DNA of 64,000 nt, from assembly GCA_006503535.1 (NCBI GenBank), contig QYRS01000002.1, forward strand, positions 4,030,001 to 4,094,000. Direction: 5' to 3'. Of this stretch, positions 58,704 to 64,000 are shown piece by piece. A model generated the notes under the pieces. That model worked only from the letters and a program-made list of their open reading frames with translations, had not been told where the DNA came from and made no database searches. Made by a program: the position numbers and the translations under genes. Origin of the DNA: Arthrinium phaeospermum. Lineage: Eukaryota; Ascomycota; Sordariomycetes; Amphisphaeriales; Apiosporaceae. The stretch's first letter is position 1, and each line of letters begins with the position of its first letter.

Positions 58704-59455
58704 TCACCTTGAGAATGCATAACCCAATATCCGTCGTTTTTGGTTGCCCAAGGACACTTCTTTTACAAGTTTATGGCACATGATCGTACAGTTGTGGTAT
58801 TCATCCATCCGTCTCGTCATCTCGTTCCCTCTATGATTTTGTCCATTTCGGTCCAATTCCCTCCGGTTATCCCACTTGGTCGCACCGCTCACCAGATCCC
58901 TGGCCTGCTTCGCCAACGACGTGCGGTCCGACGTCCGCTTCTCGGCGGCCGGGTCCACCAGCCGGCCGTAGTACTGGTAGTTCTTCATCTGCTCGTCCTG
59001 CTTTTCCTGGAGCTCCACGCGCTTCTCGGTCTGGTCGTCGTGCCACTGCTTGCGCTCCTCCTTGGACGGCTCCTTGGGCCACACGAACGGCTTCTGCAGC
59101 TCCACCGTCATGTACTTGATGGCCGCCGGCGCTGCACCCGCCGTGATCGGGTTGCGGGCCACGGGCTGCCGCATCACCGCGGAGCGCACGCCCAGTGTGG
59201 CGACGGAGTAGGCGTGGAGGAGGTAGTCGCGCATGTCGAGCTTGTTGAAGTGCAGCGGCACCTTGAAGGTCGCGAACTGCGGCAGTGTCGATTGACGGGT
59301 CGGCCGGCAGAATGTGATTACATGGTCGGGCCTTTGCTTCACGGTCAGACATGTCCTCCTTGTTGGATCGCGGGCTGGGCCGGTATTTGACGACTTACAA
59401 GTAAACCTGCTTTAAACCCGTCTTGAACGGCTTAGATGCTGCTGCTGCCGCCCAT
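58704..59455 (-). CDS. Mitochondrial ribosomal protein uL23m
   Basis: Exon 1 lies at 59399-59455 and encodes an Ala-rich start then SKPFKTGLKQVYL; a GT-AG intron (59332-59398) leads to exon 2 (58704-59331), beginning PDHVITFCRP. The body shows LPQFATFKVPLHFNKLDMRD, YLLHAYSV and AIKYMTVELQKPFVWPKEPS, which identify the mitochondrial L23 family of the large subunit. The C-terminal part is Lys/Glu/Arg-rich, and its end is uncertain because it diverges. The first ATG needs one base fewer in the GGG at its third to fifth positions to join the frame, so an extra base is suspected at about 59450. The stop lies only 14 nt from the convergent MT-A70 gene. Confidence 0.85.
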
Positions 59456-59953
59456 TGTGTCTGGAGTGGCAGGTATTGCGATATCTCAGGATCCCTTCAA
59501 GCTTCTCTCATGCGACATCAGCCAGACAGAAATTCGAGCTTCAATATCGGAGGCACGGCCACTGAAAATCCGGCCCCACGGTCAATTGACAACCAGTGAG
59601 TGCCTGCAAGACCGCGCTACACGGGAAACGGTTAGACCAATTGAGCCTGGAGCCACCGAGCTACCCCTACTATTACCCCACCAACAACAACATGGAAATC
59701 TGAGCCTGGCAGCCTGGGGTGGCCCGTCTCAACGTCAGTTGGTCTTGGTCAAAGTGATACTGAATGGATCTCAATTCCTTTCGCTGGGCAGTTTAAGATG
59801 AAATGTTGTTTTTTGTCTGTTTTACAAGCAAGTGATATCCGACGATTTCCGTCAACGATCCTGGACCTTCCTGGTCTACCCTGATCTATCCGTGATCTAC
59901 ATGCGAGAGTATGCCTTTACTCTGCTTTACAGTTTCCCAATATCTATAAGCCT
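59456..59953 (-). promoter_or_regulatory. Upstream region of uL23m
   Basis: About 500 nt between uL23m and the stop of the DJ-1-like gene, both minus strand. It should hold the uL23m promoter. No gene is seen. Confidence 0.4.
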
Positions 59954-61065
59954 CTAAACATCGAGACCGTCAACGACCTTGCCCTTGACCCAGTTGTGCT
60001 GCAAGACGCGAGCAACCTCATTGGCGCAATCCTCATCCCCACCATGATGCTGACAAGATACAGAGTTGCATCTATGCCAGCAGTTACTCCCCCACTCGTG
60101 ATTACCCGAAGTCCACCTAGGCGCATCGCGGCGCGGCGGACAATGGACTCACGGCGGCCCTGGCTCTTGAAAGACATGCTTCCCTTTCTGTGCGTAATTG
60201 TTAGATGAAGAAGTGACGCTAGATAATTTGATAGGATTTGAACTTACCGAGCGTTGGAGGGGCGTCGTGTGTCTTGGGCATCGGACTTGCGGCGGATGTA
60301 GGGGTTCTCATCCTCCTCGCCAATTTCGAAGCGAAGGTTGTTGACCACGTAGCGGGCCTCCTCATCCCACATCGGTTCTCTCCTGACCATCACGGACAGA
60401 GGAGTGGCTGCAGAGGTTCTCGAAAGCGGTCATGTAGTCGGGGTGGGTAGTCGCACTCAAGCCCGAAAGCACCTGCTTCGGCAAGGTAGAGGGCTCCAGT
60501 GCAGATTGACAGGAGCGTACGCTCGCGGGCAGAGTCCTTCCTGCAGCTCTCAATAGGCCTTGATGATGCCCAAGGGCTCAGCCTTGGAGTTCAGGATGTG
60601 ATCGCTGTCGCCGCCGACAATGACAACGACATCGAAGTCGTTGAGTCGCTCGTAAGCCTCCTTGTAGGTGATCTGGGAGCCAACCATGGCGCTGTTCAGA
60701 CAGAACCTTGGGCTCGGCGCCGGCAATAGTGCACCCGAATGCCTTGGTTGCTACAGGAAACGAGATATGATTAGTTGCTGCTTCTTGACGTTGGGGGTAG
60801 CTATCAAAGCAAGGCGTGGAACATTGGCTTACAAGGGTCATCTTTGTTATGCTGTGCCCAGGTCAAGGCCCTAGTAACGAATGTTAGCAAGCTTCTTTTG
60901 ACACCATATAATCTACCAATTCCAGTCTGACTCGTAGTGAAAAATTCCTTCTTGGGACAACTTACTCGTAGGGGCCAGCGAAGTCCAAGAGGTTGAACTT
61001 CTCTGCAGGACGAAAAGTACTTCGATAGGCTCATCACTGATGGCCGAGGACTTGTTGGCTGCCAT
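59954..61065 (-). CDS. DJ-1/PfpI (ThiJ) family protein (frame-shifted)
   Basis: Starts at ATG 61065 (MAANKSSAISDEPIEVLFVL), with KFNLLDFAGPYE at the first exon end. Short exons then give ALTWAQHNKDDP and KAFGCTIAGAEPKVLSEQ. Further blocks are FDVVVIVGGDSDHIL, GLSATTHPDYMTAFENL, DEEARYVVNNLRFEIGEEDE and RVITSGGVTAGIDATLYLVS, ending VVDGLDV at 59954. The order and the final TSGGVTAGIDATLYLV block are typical of fungal DJ-1/PfpI proteins related to isonitrile hydratase/AraC-type GATase1-like proteins. The nucleophile elbow region around 60480-60500 is broken by shifts: ICTGAL-like sequence is expected, and I could read it only partly. At least three one-base deficits occur, one near 61005. Enzymatic role unknown. 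Confidence 0.82.
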
Positions 61066-63572
61066 GGTCGCGACAAAATGACGTGAGATGGACTATAGTG
61101 TTGGTGTCGAGGATGGGTAGCAGGGCAGAGTCGAGTGTGACACTGGACGGAGGAGATTGCAGTTGGGTTCTGATCAGGACGGAACTGATCGAGGTGGTGA
61201 CGATGGTGGTGGTGGTAATGGGATTGGGTAGGAGGAGGTGCTTTGTTCCTTGAGATGAGAGCTTGAGGATGTAACAAGCCTTTGTAGGAAGGAAGGGAAA
61301 CAAACAACAGGTTGACTATTAAGAAGAAGCCCTGGAGCGAGGGTTTCTTCAATTGATCTGGGGGTCAAGAGGGCAGATGATTGGCTTTCGCTCGAAGGAG
61401 GGGTTCGGTGTCTGGCGACGTAATTGGCCCTCCAGACATCCCATCATCAGGTGGTCACGAGATGCGCACATGTACCGATGAAACATTCACGGATATGGTC
61501 AAGAAACCACCCAGCTTTTGCCATAGGGCCCCCCTTCGCTGCCCCTCCATCGACACGTACAACCAGAGAAGCAGGAGATGCCACGCATTGCCTACAGTCT
61601 CAACGAGTTTAGATATGCTGTTTTGACCATCCTAAAGCCTCCTAATAAGAGATGCCATGACACTTGAACTACCCGAACCTTTTGGGCAGCCGTCTCGAGG
61701 GACGCAATGCGATATTAGGTACATGCAAAAGCTCCCCCCAGCTGCCAGCTTGAAGCTACTAGGGCCGGTAGCTTCCCCCCAGTATTGGCAGCCCCTTCCC
61801 CGCGATTTTCTGGCAGCCCCCCTGGGGCCTGATGGTCAGTCTTACCTGAGCGCCCCACAATGCAGTGCCCAGTGGCTCAACCGTCCAACGGGCCACTGAG
61901 CAACATCGGCCGATTTGCTAAGACCATGGACCGACAATGGGCAGATACCTGCCACGGTAACAGCAGGTTCACGCCCACAGGTATTACGAGTTCTTCCGTA
62001 AGTACCGCAAAAAGCAGTCACTTGATATTATCTGGAAATTATCGGAGCTGCATACATCCGTCGGGAGAACAGGACTCGGTGCCACGGACGAGCTATTGGT
62101 GATTGGGGGCTGTCGAGGGGGGCTGATTCTCCAGAATTCGTCGGATGTCCCCGCACTACTCCAAACATCGTGAAGGTCAGCTTGTACACCTAAAGTCAGC
62201 TAGTATTGGAATCACTTCACTGTTTAACAACTCCAGCATCTCAGACATCATATTATATTTTATATTCTGGAATGTATTTTCTGTTTACTACTGTAATTGT
62301 ATACGAGCTATTGAGCTATTGAATCATCCATAATCAACATAGTCATCGACAGTAGAGAGCCGGAGGCTCATAATAGTTCATCAGAGCCAATCATCCCTTG
62401 GTTACACAATGGGGGCTGAGGAAGGGCTATCACCAGTAACTTAATCACCGGCGTGCCTTCAAGACTGAATATACACATAAACTTACCTGCAGTACTTTCA
62501 GTCCTGTAGCGCTATTAGCAAATGAGTACCCTCCAAGAATCATGTATGCCGGAAAGGGCAAATGAATCACAGGCCAAACAACCTGGGGAATATCAACAAC
62601 AGAGGCTAACCTGATATGATGGCGATGATACCTCTGACAAGCCACAGCAAGTGGTGGAAAGGCATACAAGGGCTTGGGGGTTATGTGTGAAGATGGACAT
62701 CTAAGTCCCCGTCCTTGATCCAGCGTCTACCCTGACCGTTGGACCATCTTTTCCACACTTACATGGCTGCCAGCCACTTAGATCATCTTTTCTCGAGCCG
62801 ATGTCCTTGCGTATCTGCTGGAACCCTAACGTGGGTGATGGTTAGGTAGGTAAGTAATCAAGGCGGAGGAAGTGGCTGTTCAGTAGTTTAGAGACTAGAA
62901 AAATGGGCAGGGAGAGTGTATGAAGTCCGTGAATGTCTTTAGGGTCATGGTGTTTCCGTTGAGAATTTCCCCAGACAGAATAGCAGTCTGCGGCTTACAT
63001 GTTTCTCAAGCCCTTAACGTATAACAGCTGTATGTCCATAGGGTGAAGTACTTCTATGCCATGCATAGGATATTATGAATACCAAATTCTGAGCATCAGG
63101 ATCATTTTATCCAAGATGTCTCTCTGCTTCTTTTGGGACAATAAAAGGGGATTAGCATATCGGAATGGAATGGGATATTCATATTGGAGATATGCCGCAT
63201 ATGATTGCTGTTGGCGACTGGACGACATTTGTAGACGCTTACAATTGTGAAAAAATATTGGGTCAGTAGGGAGATGATGGAATGTAGTAACTTGATATTC
63301 AATGGGGATAGATCCAGGCAAAACCAGGCTAACACCGTTCTCTAAAAGTTCAGAGCGCAGGAGAGAAGAAATATTACTTTGACAAGACATCATGATGCCT
63401 ACCACCGATAGATATGTATGATGCAGTCAGTAGGGGGCCGGGGTTTGGTGGTGATACATTCTTTAACCCGCTATTATCCGTTGGTCCCCGCGAAGGGCGA
63501 CCCCGGGCTCCACCCGAGCCTGACTTCCCTGACGGTGATTGGCACCTATCCCACCCAAGTCGCACTGCCAAT
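61066..63572. other. 2.5 kb intergenic, A/T-rich distal half
   Basis: Divergent region between the DJ-1-like gene (-) and the last gene (+). From about 62200 to 63400 the DNA is clearly A/T-richer than the rest of the window, which could reflect old RIP-mutated or otherwise decayed repeat DNA, but no repeat family is recognisable. A 74-nt hairpin-forming segment lies at 62685-62758. Confidence 0.5.
62685..62758. other. Imperfect hairpin (tRNA-like outer stem)
   Basis: GTGTGAAGATGG at 62685-62696 pairs with CCATCTTTTCCACAC at 62744-62758 with a small bulge. On the minus strand an A-box-like TGGTCCAACGG follows the stem, but there is no B box (GGTTCGA-type) and arm spacing is too short for a tRNA. 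It may be a tRNA relic or chance. Confidence 0.3.
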
Positions 63573-64000
63573 ATGGCGTCAGCTCCGTAAGTGTACCTTA
63601 ATCGGCATTAGCCATCTGTCGCACGCAGACCCTCAAGCGCCACGAACTGACACCTTCTCGCTCGATATCAGGTCCTTCAAGGAGCTGTCCAAAGCCATCA
63701 GCTCCTTCATACCCACCGCACGATTACCCCTCCCCGACGACCTCATCGAGATCATCGAAGGCTACCTCGAGAAGCATGAAAAGTTTGACGAGAGCGTCGC
63801 CGACAGGCTCAACGATGACCTCATCGCCATATACCAGAAGGATGTCAAAGGCACCCAGGCCCGCTACGGGCCCTTCCTCAACATCCTGCGCCGATTGAGG
63901 CCGCTGATCGGACCGGCAAAGATCATACAATGGTGGGAACAGCTTCTGCCAATGCTGGACCTGCTCAACCAGGAGAAGGATCTGGCGTCGGAGGCTCAAA
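63573..64000 (+). CDS. 5' end of an unrecognised conserved-looking gene (cut by window edge)
   Basis: Exon 1 is 63573-63586 (MASAP), an 85-nt GT-AG intron follows, and exon 2 runs from 63672 off the end. The 114 visible residues are helical (SFKELSKAISSFIPTARLPL, YGPFLNILRRLRPLI, IIQWWEQLLPMLDLLNQEKD) and suggest an alpha-solenoid/HEAT-like start. The join is in phase and the composition is coding-like. I do not recognise the family, and the rest lies outside the window. Confidence 0.7.

Noticed and set aside
31100..61065. Programmed ribosomal frameshifting as the cause of the many shifts
   Set aside because: Breaks lack slippery heptamers with downstream structure, occur many times per gene, and affect unrelated genes on both strands.
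62685..62758. Possible tRNA gene on the minus strand
   Set aside because: There is an A-box-like motif and outer stem, but no B box, no proper T arm, and too short an interior.

Overview
The window is nuclear DNA of a filamentous ascomycete, most likely a Sordariomycete. Genes are spaced by 0.5-5 kb, carry short GT-AG introns (about 45-240 nt), and encode typical fungal proteins: Bem1 polarity scaffold, TRPY vacuolar channel, Csc1/Phm7-type channel, fungal-type SMP-30 lactonase and mitochondrial uL23m. No operons, CRISPR, rRNA or convincing tRNA gene was found.

Layout. 1-5.3 kb is gene-poor and ends in the pyrimidine-rich leader of BEM1 (5.3-7.35 kb, +). 8.9-15.4 kb has four minus-strand genes: a domesticated CENP-B/Tc5-type DNA-binding protein with a C-terminal zinc finger, a small secreted Cys-containing protein, a four-exon protein ending in a WHPD J-like segment, and a ceramide synthase (Lag1/TLC). 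17.26-18.33 kb is an intronless LCM/TcmP-type methyltransferase (+). 19.1-21.0 kb is a single-pass cell-surface protein (-). A 4.7 kb empty stretch precedes a seven-exon ankyrin-repeat gene (25.7-28.8 kb, +). Then come a YVC1-like channel (29.8-32.3, +), a PhzF-family protein (32.8-33.8, +), a decayed P450 (34.1-35.6, -), an SMP-30/gluconolactonase-like gene (36.9-38.1, -), a LEU5-type mitochondrial carrier (39.3-40.6, +), a hotdog thioesterase (41.9-43.0, +), a TM9/EMP70 protein (43.4-45.7, -), a CCDC124 homologue (48.7-49.5, -), an AKTIP/FTS-like catalytically dead E2 (50.4-51.7, +), a Csc1/Phm7 channel (52.0-55.9, -), a METTL4-type MT-A70 methyltransferase (57.6-58.7, +), uL23m (58.7-59.5, -), a DJ-1/PfpI protein (60.0-61.1, -), and the start of an unrecognised conserved gene (63.6 kb to the edge, +).

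The strongest unexplained signal is technical or evolutionary rather than a new system. From about 31 kb onward almost every conserved gene is broken by single-base frame shifts, nearly all of them one missing base. Genes from 5 to 19 kb and the ankyrin gene are clean. The broken genes include ones expected to be indispensable or nearly so (uL23m, TM9, LEU5, CCDC124), so assembly indels are the simplest explanation. CDS entries there give the whole span and name the breaks. I did not find a convincing undescribed multi-gene system.
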